A stretch of 64,000 nt of DNA from Inquilinus sp. Marseille-Q2685 (GTDB lineage: Bacteria; Pseudomonadota; Alphaproteobacteria; DSM-16000; Inquilinaceae): assembly GCF_916619195.1 (NCBI RefSeq), contig NZ_CAKAKL010000001.1:1426001-1490000 (forward strand), written 5' to 3'. Positions 25,360 to 34,002 of the stretch are shown piece after piece (position 1 is the stretch's first letter; every line of letters starts with the position of its first letter). The notes under the pieces were generated by a model. It saw only the letters and a list, made by a program, of their open reading frames with translations. It was not told where the DNA came from and did not search any database. Made by a program: the position numbers and the translations under genes.

Positions 25360-26298
25360 TCAGCTGCGGCGCCCGGTCATCTCCGTCTCGCGCATCTTGA
25401 TGATGCCCGAGAAGAAGTCGTGGTTGACCGGGGCGTAGCCGGAGCCGGCGCCCTTCTCGACCGCCTCGTAGATGTCCGGATGCTCGGTCGGCAGCTTCGA
25501 CAGGAAGTCGAGCATGTCCTTGCGGAACGCCTCCGGCAGGGCGGTGCGGGTCGCCCACGGGCCGTTCGGGATCAAGGTCGACTGCCAGACGATGCGCAGG
25601 TCCTTCATGTCGAGCATCTTCTTGTCGACCATGCTGCGCAGCGCCCCGCGGCTGTAGCCCTGGGCCGGGTCGCCCTGGCCGGAGATCCAGGTCACGCCGG
25701 CGTCGTACTGGCCCTTCATCACCGCGACCACGCCCTGCTCATGCCCGCCGGAGAAGGCGGTCGAGCCGAAGAAGCTGGCCGGGTCGTAGCCCTGGTCCTT
25801 GAGCTGGAAGTTCGGGATCAGGTAGCCCGAGGTCGAGTTCGGGTCGGCGAAGGCCAGCGACTTGCCCTTCAGGTCCTCGAGCTTCTGGTACGGGCTGCTC
25901 GACTTGACGTAGAGCACCGAGTAGTAGCCGGTCGAGCCATCGTCTTCCTTCGGCACCACCAGCGGCTCGACGCATTTGCAGTCCAGCCACAGGCCGGCAT
26001 AGCCCGAGGCGCCGAACTCGGCGAGGTCGAGCTGGCCCGCGGCCATGCCCTGCATGACGCCGGCATAGTCGGTGGCCGGGAACAGCTTCACCTCGACATT
26101 GAAGGTCTTCTCGAGCAGCTTCTGGAAGCCGTCGTAGCGGGCCAGCCGGTCGGCGTCGTTCTCGCCGCCGAGGATGCCGATGCGGATGACCGGAACGTCC
26201 TTCTTCCAGCTCGGATCCGCGGCCAGGGCGGTGCCGGCCAGGCCGGCAAGGGCGACGGCAGCCGTGGCCGCCGCGAGGATGGTGCGCCGCATGAACAT
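25360..26298 (-). CDS. phnD: Phosphonate-type ABC transporter substrate-binding protein PhnD
   Basis: The 312-aa precursor has a signal peptide (MFMRRTILAAATAAVALAGL, cleavage near ALA-AD) and the PhnD fold: IRIGILGGENDADRLARYDGF, TDYAGVMQGMAAGQLDLAEFG, SLAFADPNSTSGYLIPNFQL and AGVTWISGQGDP. The ligand-pocket pattern DPNSTSG is typical of the phosphonate/phosphite binding family. Two cysteines (DCKCVEP) are close together and may pair. It starts at ATG 26298 with GGGGAAG upstream. The ATPase phnC is the preceding gene. Confidence 0.93.
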   Translation of the reverse strand: MFMRRTILAAATAAVALAGLAGTALAADPSWKKDVPVIRIGILGGENDADRLARYDGFQKLLEKTFNVEVKLFPATDYAGVMQGMAAGQLDLAEFGASGYAGLWLDCKCVEPLVVPKEDDGSTGYYSVLYVKSSSPYQKLEDLKGKSLAFADPNSTSGYLIPNFQLKDQGYDPASFFGSTAFSGGHEQGVVAVMKGQYDAGVTWISGQGDPAQGYSRGALRSMVDKKMLDMKDLRIVWQSTLIPNGPWATRTALPEAFRKDMLDFLSKLPTEHPDIYEAVEKGAGSGYAPVNHDFFSGIIKMRETEMTGRRS

Positions 26299-26366
26299 GG
26301 GTCTTCCCCTTTGCTGAACACTTGGTTCGGCCGTCCGGCGCCGTGCCGGAAGCCGTCGGTTGGAGC

Positions 26367-27188
26367 TCAGACCGGAACCAGCTCGCGCTCGCCGGTCCGG
26401 GGCTCGATCGCGGTCGAGGTGATGCGCTCGTCCAGAGCCTCGCGCATGCCGTCGACGCCGTAGATCCGCTCAACCACATCCATGGTCAGCGCCTCGGGGG
26501 CGCCGTCGAAGACGACCCGGCCCTTGGCCATGCCGACCACCCGGTCGCAGTAGTGCCGGGCGGTGTCGAGCGTGTGCAGGTTGACGAGGACGGTGATGCC
26601 GTCCTCGCGGTTGATGGCGCGCAGCGCGTCCATCACGATCTTGGCGTTGCGCGGGTCCAACGAGGCGATCGGCTCGTCCGCCAGCAGCACCTCGGGCTCC
26701 TGCAGCAGGGCGCGGGCGATGGCGACGCGCTGCTGCTGGCCGCCGGACAGGGTGTCGGCGCGCTGCAGAGCGGCATGGGCCATGTCGAGCCGGTCCAGCG
26801 CCTGAATGGCGAAGGCCCGCTCGCGCTCGCCGAATTGCTTGAACAGCGACGGCAGCGTCCAGTGCTGAGAGATGCGGCCGAGCAGCACGTTGGTCAGCAC
26901 GTCGAGCCGGGTGACCAGGTTGAACTGCTGGAAGATCATGGCGCAGCGGGCGCGCCAGTCGCGCAGGGCGCGGCCCTTCAGCCGAGTGACGTCGACGCCG
27001 TCGAACAGGATGCGGCCGCCGGTCGGGTCGGCCAGGCGGTTGACCAGGCGCAGCAGGGTCGACTTGCCGGCGCCGGAGCGGCCGATCACGCCGACCATCT
27101 GGCCAGGGGCGATCGACAGGCTGACGTCATCGACCGCGTTGACGGCGCGGAAGCTCTTGGTCAGGCCTTCGATCACGAGTTCGGCCAT
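26367..27188 (-). CDS. phnC: Phosphonate ABC transporter ATP-binding protein PhnC
   Basis: The 273-aa ATPase has Walker [22 protein letters not shown]-loop [19 protein letters not shown], signature [20 protein letters not shown], Walker [16 protein letters not shown] and the [14 protein letters not shown] switch region, all diagnostic of PhnC. It energises uptake through the two PhnE subunits. It is the first gene of phnCDEE on this strand. The frame is open to 27377, but [13 protein letters not shown] at 27188 is the family start. No convincing Pho box was found upstream. Confidence 0.95.
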   Translation of the reverse strand: MAELVIEGLTKSFRAVNAVDDVSLSIAPGQMVGVIGRSGAGKSTLLRLVNRLADPTGGRILFDGVDVTRLKGRALRDWRARCAMIFQQFNLVTRLDVLTNVLLGRISQHWTLPSLFKQFGERERAFAIQALDRLDMAHAALQRADTLSGGQQQRVAIARALLQEPEVLLADEPIASLDPRNAKIVMDALRAINREDGITVLVNLHTLDTARHYCDRVVGMAKGRVVFDGAPEALTMDVVERIYGVDGMREALDERITSTAIEPRTGERELVPV

Positions 27189-27416
27189 GAGGCGCGCTCC
27201 GGTGGAATCGGGGGCGGCGCGCGGCAGGAGGCCACGGGCCGTTCGGCGTGAACGGCCTAACAGAGCCCGGTTACAGTCGCGTGATCCCCGTGTTTCGTTT
27301 CGATGAACCTCCCGAGACCGCGGCACCGCATCGCGCGGGTTGACGTTCTCCCTCAAAGCGGCTTCTTTGCGCGCCAAGGCAGCAAATCATCATACGATTT
27401 GAGGGAGTAGAACGCG

Positions 27417-28727
27417 TTGCCCGAGTCCCGCCCGCAGACGATCGCCAAGATCACCTGGCGGCTGATGCCGTTCCTCGGCCTGCTCTATCTGATCGCCTAT
27501 ATCGACCGCCAGAATGTCAGCTACGCCAAGCTGCAGATGGTCGGCGATCTCGGCCTCAGCGAGGCCGCCTACGGCCTTGGCGCCTCCCTGTTCTTCATCG
27601 GCTACTTCATCTTCGAGGTGCCCTCGAATGTCATCCTGGCCCGGGTCGGCGCCCGGCGCTGGCTGGCCCGGATCATCTTCTCCTGGGGCCTGGTCACGAT
27701 CGCGCTGGCCTTCACCCAGAACGCGACGATGTTCTACATCCTGCGCTTCCTGCTGGGTGCGGCCGAGGCCGGCTTCTTCCCGGGCGTGCTGTTCGCGCTG
27801 ACGCTGTGGTTCCCGCAGATGTATCGCGGCCGCATGGTCGGGCTGTTCATGGCCTGGAGCGCGCTGGCCAATGCCGTAGGCTCCACCGTCGGCGGGGCGC
27901 TGCTGGACCTCGACGGCCTGCTCGGCCTCAAGGGCTGGGAATGGGTGTTCATCGCCACCGGCATCCCGGCCGTGGTGATGGGCGTCGTCACCTACTTCTT
28001 CCTGCCCGACCGGCCGGAGACGGCGACGTTCCTGGACGCCGGCGAGAAGAAGTGGCTGCACGACGTGCTGGCGCGCGAGAACGCCCGGGGCAAGACCCAG
28101 CACGGCAGCCCCTTCGCGGCGCTGCTGGACCGTCGGGTGCAGCTGCTGGCGCTGTTCTACGTCGCCTTCCCGCTCGGCGCCTACGGCCTCAGCTACTGGC
28201 TGCCGACCGTGGTGAAGGGCTTCGGCGTGTCGAACACGGCCAACGGCCTGCTCAACGTCATCCCCTGGGCCTGCGTCGCCCTGGCGCTGTGGTGGATCCC
28301 GCGCAACGCCGCCCGCACCGGCGACCAGACCTGGCACATCGTGATCCCGGCGCTGATCGCCGCGGTCTGCCTGGCGCTGAGCGTGGTGGTGCCGGGCAAC
28401 GCCCTGAAGTTCGCGCTGCTCTGCGTCGCCGCCGCCGGCATCTTCGCGCCGCAGCCGGTGTTCTGGTCGCTGCCGCCGAGCTTCCTGACCGGCGCCACGG
28501 CGGCGGCCGGCATCGCCGCGATCAACTCGGTCGGCAATCTCGGCGGCTTCATCGCCCAGAACGCGGTGCCCTGGATCGGCGACGTCACCGGCAGCCAGCT
28601 GGCGCCGATGTGGTTCCTGGCCGCCTGCATGGTGCTGGGCGCGCTGATGACCTTCGTGGTCCAGGCCGCGCTGCGCCGCCACCAGCCGCCCGCGCCGCCC
28701 ACCGGCCGGATGCGGCCGGCGGAATAG
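27417..28727 (+). CDS. MFS transporter, anion:cation symporter (ACS) family
   Basis: A 436-aa protein with twelve predicted helices. The N-terminal LMPFLGLLYLIAYIDRQNVS, the loop-2/3 motif of MFS, FFIGYFIFEVPSNVILARVG and RFLLGAAEAGFFPGVLFALT place it with tartrate/phthalate/4-hydroxyphenylacetate type ACS permeases that import organic acids with protons. The start is a TTG at 27417 with GAGGGAG nine bases upstream; no ATG or GTG is in frame before the first helix. The gene is divergent from phnC and convergent with the enoyl-CoA hydratase gene, with no catabolic operon attached to reveal the substrate. Confidence 0.88.
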   Translation: MPESRPQTIAKITWRLMPFLGLLYLIAYIDRQNVSYAKLQMVGDLGLSEAAYGLGASLFFIGYFIFEVPSNVILARVGARRWLARIIFSWGLVTIALAFTQNATMFYILRFLLGAAEAGFFPGVLFALTLWFPQMYRGRMVGLFMAWSALANAVGSTVGGALLDLDGLLGLKGWEWVFIATGIPAVVMGVVTYFFLPDRPETATFLDAGEKKWLHDVLARENARGKTQHGSPFAALLDRRVQLLALFYVAFPLGAYGLSYWLPTVVKGFGVSNTANGLLNVIPWACVALALWWIPRNAARTGDQTWHIVIPALIAAVCLALSVVVPGNALKFALLCVAAAGIFAPQPVFWSLPPSFLTGATAAAGIAAINSVGNLGGFIAQNAVPWIGDVTGSQLAPMWFLAACMVLGALMTFVVQAALRRHQPPAPPTGRMRPAE

Positions 28728-28729
28728 GC

Positions 28730-29515
28730 TCAGACTCCGCGGAACCGGGGCGGGCGGCGTTCGGCGAAGGCCGCCTGCCCCTCGCGGAAATCGGCGCTGC
28801 GATAGGCTGCCTCGAACAGCGCCGCGGTCTCGGCCGTGTCGCTGTCGGCGCCGGCCATGACCGCCTCGATCATCCGCTTGGCCGCGCGCAGGCTGAGCGG
28901 CGCCCGGTCGGCGAGGCCGCGGGCGTAATCCAGCGCCGCCGGCTCGGCCGCATCGTCCGGCAGCACCCGGTCGACCAGCCCGATGGCCAGCGCCTCGGCG
29001 GCGTCGAGCAGGCGGCCCGAGAACAGCATGTCCTTGGCCCGGGCGGGCCCGACCGTCGCCACCAGCCGCCGCGTGTCGGCGAAGCCGTAGGCCAGACCGA
29101 GCCGCGCCGGGGTGATGCCGAGTCGCGCCGTGGCGCCGGCGAAGCGCAAATCGCAGGCCAGCGCCAGGCCGCAGCCGCCGCCGACGCACAGGCCGCGGAC
29201 CAGGGCGATGCTCGGCCGGTCCAGGGCCTCGACCGCGGCCAGTCCGGCCCGGACCGCGGCGTTGTACTGCGCGGTCGAGTCGGCGTCGGCGAAGACCGCG
29301 CCGAATTCGGCGATGTCGGCCCCGGCCGAGAAGGCCTGGCTGCCTTCCCCTTCGACGATCACCGCCGCGACCTCGGGATCGGCATCGATCTCGCGGCACA
29401 GCTCCGGCAGCGCCCGCCACATCGCGGCATCGATGGCGTTGTGACGCGCCGGCCGCTGCAACCGCAGCCGCGCCAGCCTGCCGTCGCGGAACCATCGGAT
29501 CGGGGTCTCGGTCAT
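28730..29515 (-). CDS. Enoyl-CoA hydratase/isomerase family protein
   Basis: The 261-aa crotonase-fold protein has the CoA-binding and oxyanion-hole segments ARHNAIDAAMWRALPEL, QAFSAGADIAEFGAVF and RGLCVGGGCGLALACDLRFA, then TPARLGLAYGF and the C-terminal helix region. Ala-Gly-Ala-Asp (AGADIAEF) is the oxyanion-hole signature. The two usual hydratase glutamates are not both evident (RGLCVGGGCGLAL has no Glu where hydratases have one; TPARLGLAYG lacks the second), so isomerase, hydrolase or another crotonase activity is possible. It stands alone. Confidence 0.85.
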   Translation of the reverse strand: MTETPIRWFRDGRLARLRLQRPARHNAIDAAMWRALPELCREIDADPEVAAVIVEGEGSQAFSAGADIAEFGAVFADADSTAQYNAAVRAGLAAVEALDRPSIALVRGLCVGGGCGLALACDLRFAGATARLGITPARLGLAYGFADTRRLVATVGPARAKDMLFSGRLLDAAEALAIGLVDRVLPDDAAEPAALDYARGLADRAPLSLRAAKRMIEAVMAGADSDTAETAALFEAAYRSADFREGQAAFAERRPPRFRGV

Positions 29516-29593
29516 CGCATCCTCGGCTGAGAGCGGCCGAGTGTGTCACCGCCCGGCAGGGCGCGGCAATGCCGGCGGAGGCCGGACCGCGGC

Positions 29594-29953
29594 CTAGGTC
29601 GTTCCGCAGATCGCGAAGGCACTCACGGTCGCGTTCGCATTGGCGTAGCCGAGGATACGCCAGGCATTGTCTTCGGGCTGGCTGCGATAGATCACGATGA
29701 CGGGGATCGCCACCGTTCCGATGCCGACGGCACCCGTGTTGTACTGGATCACGCCGACGCCAGGGTTGCTGTTGAACCCGCCGCCGAGGAGGACCGAGCC
29801 GGGGACGTCGCAGGGCACCGTGATGTCGACGGTGCTTCCGGCCGACACCTGCCGATCCACGCGGATCTGCTTGTAGCCGGCGCCCCATGCCCAGCCGGGC
29901 ACGACGGCCAGGATCGCGAGCGCCGGCCCGACCCCCCTGAAGATCCTGAGCAT
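29594..29953 (-). CDS. Hypothetical small secreted protein
   Basis: I do not recognise this 119-aa protein. It has a signal peptide (MLRIFRGVGPALAILAVVPG, cleavage after WAWGA), then a beta-rich mature region with two cysteines (VPCDVPGSV and FAICGTT at the very C-terminus) that could form a disulfide linking the ends. GGGFNSNPGVGVIQYNTG is a glycine/asparagine-rich loop. GAGAGGGGGC precedes the ATG. Its neighbours are an enoyl-CoA hydratase and a divergent TetR gene; no operon is evident. A periplasmic or extracellular location is the only inference. Confidence 0.6.
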   Translation of the reverse strand: MLRIFRGVGPALAILAVVPGWAWGAGYKQIRVDRQVSAGSTVDITVPCDVPGSVLLGGGFNSNPGVGVIQYNTGAVGIGTVAIPVIVIYRSQPEDNAWRILGYANANATVSAFAICGTT

Positions 29954-30038
29954 GTCCGCCCCCTCTCCACGCCGGGGCGAGGATAGAGCAGGCTTCTTTA
30001 CAGCCGATATCGCGGCACGACCGGCTGCGGTCCCCGCG

Positions 30039-30080
30039 TTGACATCCTGGGCAGATTAGCGAGAATGAACGTTCATTCTC
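30039..30080 (+). promoter_or_regulatory. Promoter and perfect 20-bp palindromic TetR operator
   Basis: TTGACA (30039-30044), a 16-base spacer and GAGAAT (30061-30066) form a promoter. The perfect palindrome GAGAATGAACGTTCATTCTC occupies 30061-30080, covering the -10 and start region, 13 bases before the tetR-like ATG. This is the expected place for an autoregulating TetR-family repressor. Confidence 0.8.
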
Positions 30081-30092
30081 ACGAATCGAGCC

Positions 30093-30701
30093 ATGTCCGA
30101 GCCCATCACCGACCTCCTGTCCCGCCGCGAGGGAAAGCGCCGCCGCATTCTGGAGGCGGCGGCCGACTGCTTCGCCCGGCGCGGCTTCCACGGCACCGGC
30201 ATGGCCGAGATCTGCGAGGCGGCGGGGATGAGCGCCGGCAATCTCTACCGCTACTTCCGGAACAAGGAGGCGATGATCGCCGCCCTGGTCGATGCCGAGC
30301 GCGAGGAGACGGCGGCGCTGTTCCGCGAGGTGGCGGACAGCGACGACCCGCTGGCCGCGATCATCGCCCTCCTGGAGCGCTTCCTGACCCTGACCACCGA
30401 CGCCGCCGGGCACCGGCTGTGGCTGGAGATCCTGTCGGAGGGCGCGCGCAACCCGCAGATCCAGGCGGTGCTGGACCGCAGCGACGCCGAGGTCCGGCCG
30501 GCGTTGGCGCATCTGGTCGGCCGCGCCGCCGCCTGCGGCCAGGCCGATCCGGCCCTCGACCCCGACCAGGCGGCGATCTGGCTGCTCATGCTGATCGACG
30601 GCTTCAGCGCCCGGGTGGCGACCGACCCGGATTTCGACATCGCCGCCGGCATCGCCGCCCTGCCCGGCATGGTCCGCCGCTACCTGGCCCCCGGAGCCTG
30701 A
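30093..30701 (+). CDS. TetR-family transcriptional regulator
   Basis: The 202-aa regulator has an N-terminal TetR helix-turn-helix (about 12-60: RRRILEAAADCFARRGFHGTG, AEICEAAGMSAGNLYRYFRN) and a C-terminal all-helical ligand domain like the TetR_C_6/BetI-type. It ends two bases before an efflux MFS gene, so the pair is an operon in which the regulator most likely represses itself and the pump through the palindrome at 30061-30080. The inducer is probably a toxic substrate of the pump. Confidence 0.92.
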   Translation: MSEPITDLLSRREGKRRRILEAAADCFARRGFHGTGMAEICEAAGMSAGNLYRYFRNKEAMIAALVDAEREETAALFREVADSDDPLAAIIALLERFLTLTTDAAGHRLWLEILSEGARNPQIQAVLDRSDAEVRPALAHLVGRAAACGQADPALDPDQAAIWLLMLIDGFSARVATDPDFDIAAGIAALPGMVRRYLAPGA

Positions 30702-30703
30702 CC

Positions 30704-32209
30704 ATGAGCAGACCCGTGAACCGCTGGGCGATCCTGCCCGTGGTCTCGGTCGCCCTGCTGCTGGTGGCGATCGACGCCACGGTGCTGCACATCGCCGTGC
30801 CGACCCTGACCCTCGCCCTGGCGCCGAGCGCGCCGCAGCTCTTGTGGATCATCGACATCTATCCGCTGCTGATGGCCGGGCTGCTGCCTGCCGCCGGCAC
30901 GCTGGGCGACCGGATCGGGCACAAGCGGATGCTGCTGCTGGGGCTGGCCCTGTTCGGCCTCGCCTCGGCCGCCTGCGCCTTCGCCCCCGGCCCGGAATGG
31001 CTGATCGCCGGCCGCGCCTTCCTGGCCTTCGGCGGGGCGATGATGATGCCCGCCACCCTGTCGATCCTGCGCCTGGCCTTCGACGATCCGCGCGAGCGGG
31101 CGATCGCGATCGGCATCTGGTCGTCGGTCGCGTCCGGCGGCGCCGCCTTCGGCCCGGTGGTCGGCGGCGCCCTGCTGGAGCATTCCCATTGGGGCGCCGT
31201 GTTCCTGATCAACGTGCCGATCGTCCTGGCGGCATTGCCCTTCGCCGCCTGGCTGCTGCCCGGCCGGCGCGAGAGCGAGCAGCACCCGTGGGACCTGCCC
31301 GGCCTGCTGATGGCGATGGCCGGGATCATCGCCGTGGTCTATGCGGTGAAGCAGACCACCCATGCCGGCGCCGACCCGTGGGCGGCGATCGCGATCGGGC
31401 TGGCCGGCGCCGCGCTGGTCGCCGCCTTCCTGCGCCGCCAGGCCCGGGCGGCGGCGCCGATGATCGACCTGTCCCTGTTCCGCGACCTGGGCATCGCGGT
31501 CGCCCTGGCCGGGGCGATGGTGGCGATGATCATCATCGTCGGCTTCGAGCTGCTGTTGAGCCAGCAGCTGCAGCTGGTGCTGGGCCTGTCGCCGCTGCAG
31601 GCCGGCCTCAGGCTGGCGCCGGTGCCGCTGGCATCGTTCCTGGCCTCGCCGCTGGCCGGCGGGCTGGTGCACCGCTTCGGCTTCCGCGCCACCCTGGCCG
31701 GCGCCCTGGGCCTGTCCGCCACCGGCTTCGTCGGCATCGCCCTGCTGCCGCCGGGATCGGTCTCGGCCGCCACGATCGCCAGCTTCGCCGCCATCGGCGC
31801 CGGGGTCGGCGCGGCGATGACCGCGGCCTCGACCACGGTGATGAACAGCGCCCCGGCGCACCAGGCCGGCGCCGTCGCCTCGGTCGAGGAGGTGGCCTAT
31901 GAGCTGGGCGGCGGCCTCGGCGTCGCCCTGTTCGGCAGCCTGATGGCGGTGCTCTACCAGCGGCTGCTGGTGCTGCCGCCGCTGCTGGAGAAAGCGGCGC
32001 CGGCGGCGCGGCGGTCGATCGGCGAGGCGCTGCTGGCGGCGGAGACGCTGGCGGCGCCAGAGGCCGGCACGGTCACGGCGGCGGCCCGGGCCGCCTTCTC
32101 CGCGACCTATCAGGGCGTGTCCTGGGTGGCGGCGGGGCTGCTGGCGGTGACCGCGGTGACGGCGCTGATCGTGCTGGCGCGGCGGCGGGCGGCAGCGCAG
32201 GCGGGTTAG
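30704..32209 (+). CDS. MFS drug efflux transporter, DHA2 family (14 TM, SmvA/QacA-like)
   Basis: The 501-aa protein has about 14 helices. Motif D1 near the start (LLLVAIDATVLHIAVPTLTL), motif A (GTLGDRIGHKRMLLLGLALF), and motif C (ASGGAAFGPVVGGALLEHS) are those of DHA2 drug:proton antiporters, and LIDIYPLLMAGLLPAAG-like helix 2 with WIIDIYPL resembles SmvA/QacA, which export quaternary ammonium compounds and dyes. It is translationally linked to the TetR gene. The stop overlaps that of the convergent BKACE gene by three bases. Confidence 0.9.
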   Translation: MSRPVNRWAILPVVSVALLLVAIDATVLHIAVPTLTLALAPSAPQLLWIIDIYPLLMAGLLPAAGTLGDRIGHKRMLLLGLALFGLASAACAFAPGPEWLIAGRAFLAFGGAMMMPATLSILRLAFDDPRERAIAIGIWSSVASGGAAFGPVVGGALLEHSHWGAVFLINVPIVLAALPFAAWLLPGRRESEQHPWDLPGLLMAMAGIIAVVYAVKQTTHAGADPWAAIAIGLAGAALVAAFLRRQARAAAPMIDLSLFRDLGIAVALAGAMVAMIIIVGFELLLSQQLQLVLGLSPLQAGLRLAPVPLASFLASPLAGGLVHRFGFRATLAGALGLSATGFVGIALLPPGSVSAATIASFAAIGAGVGAAMTAASTTVMNSAPAHQAGAVASVEEVAYELGGGLGVALFGSLMAVLYQRLLVLPPLLEKAAPAARRSIGEALLAAETLAAPEAGTVTAAARAAFSATYQGVSWVAAGLLAVTAVTALIVLARRRAAAQAG

Positions 32210-33030
32210 CCGCCCCACGCCGCCCGCAATGCCGCAGCGTCAGCCAGGCGGCCGCCGGTGGCGATCAGCGGCTCCGCCACCGCGCGGACGAGATCGGCGT
32301 TGCCCGCGGCGATGCTGCCGTCCGGCCGGTGCAGATTGTTCTCGAAGCCGACGCGGATGTCGCCGCCCAGCAGCGCCGCGGCCAGGGCGCAGGCGGCCTC
32401 GTGCCGGCCGAAGGCGCAGACCATCCAGGAGCGGAAGCGGGGCGACTCCGGCGCCAGGAAGGGCAGCAGGTCCGCCGGCAGCGAGGTCTGGCCGGCGACG
32501 TAGCGGCCGAGGACAGTGAGCACCGGGATCTCGTCCCACGGAATTAAGCCGCGGCGCTGCATATCGTCGAGCCACGCCGCCTCCTCCGGCGCGTAGAGGA
32601 TGATCTGCGGCATCACCCGTTCCCGCTTCAGCCAGGAGAGGAAATCAGCGAAGGCGGGCTCGTCGGCGGCGTCGGGGGCCAGCTCGCGCAGGGCCAGCGA
32701 CACCGCCTCCGGCCGCGCCTCGCGCACCACCGCCATCTGCTCCTCCGGCCGGTAGCGGCCGAGCGATTCGCTGGTGATCTGCAGCACGAGATCGTCTCCG
32801 ACCTCCGTGCGGATCGCCGCGATCGCCGCGCGATAGGCCTCGGCGTCGAGGAGATGACCTCCGTTCCGGTCGCGGACATGCGCATGGATCATCGCCGCGC
32901 CGGCATCCCGGCATTCCGCCGCCACCCGCGCCAGCTCGGCCGGGGTCAGCGGCAGCGCCGGGTGGTCCGCCTTGGTCCGCCGCCCGCCATTCGGCGCCAC
33001 CGCGATCGCCACCGGCCTGCGTTCCGCCAT
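32206..33030 (-). CDS. BKACE enzyme (3-keto-5-aminohexanoate cleavage family, DUF849)
   Basis: The 274-aa protein carries the BKACE beta-barrel signatures: IAVAPNGGRR at the N-terminus, the zinc ligands in AAMIHAHVRD, LQITSESLGRY, and GGDIRVGFENNLHRPDG with the conserved Arg/Glu loop. BKACE enzymes condense acetyl-CoA with beta-keto acids to give acetoacetate plus a CoA ester; the family has many substrates. It is divergent from an RpiR regulator, aminotransferase and TAXI-TRAP importer, suggesting an amino-acid-like substrate route. ATG 33030 has GAGGGAGATC upstream; the frame extends to 33969 without similarity. Confidence 0.88.
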   Translation of the reverse strand: MAERRPVAIAVAPNGGRRTKADHPALPLTPAELARVAAECRDAGAAMIHAHVRDRNGGHLLDAEAYRAAIAAIRTEVGDDLVLQITSESLGRYRPEEQMAVVREARPEAVSLALRELAPDAADEPAFADFLSWLKRERVMPQIILYAPEEAAWLDDMQRRGLIPWDEIPVLTVLGRYVAGQTSLPADLLPFLAPESPRFRSWMVCAFGRHEAACALAAALLGGDIRVGFENNLHRPDGSIAAGNADLVRAVAEPLIATGGRLADAAALRAAWGG

Positions 33031-33078
33031 GATCTCCCTCGATCCAATCGGATCACATTCGACAATATTGAAACACTT

Positions 33079-33095
33079 GTTGCACACCCTGCAAC
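33079..33095. promoter_or_regulatory. Candidate operator between BKACE and rpiR-like genes
   Basis: GTTGCA-CACCC-TGCAAC is a perfect 6-bp inverted repeat 20 bases before the regulator start, in the divergent promoter region. A second palindrome, GATCC-AATC-GGATC, lies at about 33041-33054. Either could be the RpiR-family site. Confidence 0.45.
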
Positions 33096-33114
33096 GCCTG
33101 CTATCGTCCGATCC

Positions 33115-34002
33115 ATGGATCATGGTCCGCTCGCCGGTCGCATCGTGGACAGTTTCGAGGCCATGCCGGCGCAGCTGCAGGCGGCGGCGCGCTACGTGCT
33201 GGACCGGCCGCGCGACGTCGCCCTGCTGTCGATGCGGGAACAGGCGCGCCAAGCCGGGGTGCCACCGGCGACGATGACCCGGCTGGCCAAGCGCCTGGGC
33301 CTCGATGGTTACGATGCGATCCGGGCGCTGTATGCCGAGGCGGTGCGGTCGGGGGATCTCGGCTTCGCCGGCCGGGCCGACGCCCAGCTGGCCAGCCAGA
33401 CGCTGAAGGGCGACCGGGCGCTGGCGGCGGAGATCGCCACCACCATCGCCGGGCATGTCGCCCGGCTGGCCGAGCCGGCGGCGCTGGACCGACTCGCCGC
33501 CGCCGCCGCGCGGCTGGCCGCCGCCCGCCGGATCTACTGCCTGGGGCTGCGCGCCGGGCACCCGATCGCCTGGCACCTGCATTATGTCCTGTCCCTCCTG
33601 GGCGAGCGGACCGTGCTGCTGGACGGCGCCGGCGCCACCGGCACCGACCCGATCCGCGCGGCGACGCCGGAGGACGTGCTGCTGGCGGTCAGCGTATCGC
33701 CCTACACCCGCGCCACGGTGGAGACCGCGCGCTGGGCCGCCGGGCGCGGCGTCGCGGTCGTCGCCGTCAGCGACAGCGAGGTGTCGCCGCTGGCCCAGCT
33801 GGCGGCGGAGGCGGTGCTGGTCGCGACCGACAGCCCGTCCTTCTTCCACAGCCTGGCGCCGGGCTTCGCCGTCGCCGAGATCCTGGCGGCGCTGGTCGCC
33901 GGCCGCGGCGCCGACGCGCCCGCCGCCCTGCGCCGCACCGAGGCGCAGCTGGCCGCCTTCGACACCCATCTCCGCCCCTGGTCCGCCAAGGCACAGCCAT
34001 GA
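33115..34002 (+). CDS. MurR/RpiR-family transcriptional regulator
   Basis: The 295-aa regulator has an N-terminal RpiR helix-turn-helix (about 10-85: LSMREQARQAGVPPATMTRL, AKRLGLDGYDAIRALYAEAV) and a SIS sugar-phosphate-isomerase domain (about 125-260: RIYCLGLRAGHPIAWHL, LLAVSVSPYTRATVETARWA). RpiR proteins of this type control uptake and catabolism of phosphosugars or amino acids. It is cotranscribed with an aminotransferase (ATGA overlap), a TAXI binding protein and a TRAP permease, and divergent from BKACE, all likely targets. Confidence 0.9.
   Translation: MDHGPLAGRIVDSFEAMPAQLQAAARYVLDRPRDVALLSMREQARQAGVPPATMTRLAKRLGLDGYDAIRALYAEAVRSGDLGFAGRADAQLASQTLKGDRALAAEIATTIAGHVARLAEPAALDRLAAAAARLAAARRIYCLGLRAGHPIAWHLHYVLSLLGERTVLLDGAGATGTDPIRAATPEDVLLAVSVSPYTRATVETARWAAGRGVAVVAVSDSEVSPLAQLAAEAVLVATDSPSFFHSLAPGFAVAEILAALVAGRGADAPAALRRTEAQLAAFDTHLRPWSAKAQP

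Noticed and set aside
27258-27277. Pho box upstream of phnC (CTGTAAC ... CTGTTAG, minus strand)
   Set aside because: The spacer is six bases instead of four, so the half-sites are out of register with the 11-bp period of PhoB boxes.
27390-30512. A 1040-codon open frame on the minus strand
   Set aside because: It runs antisense through the MFS gene and across the enoyl-CoA hydratase and secreted-protein genes, with His/Gln/Arg-rich composition typical of a GC-rich shadow frame.
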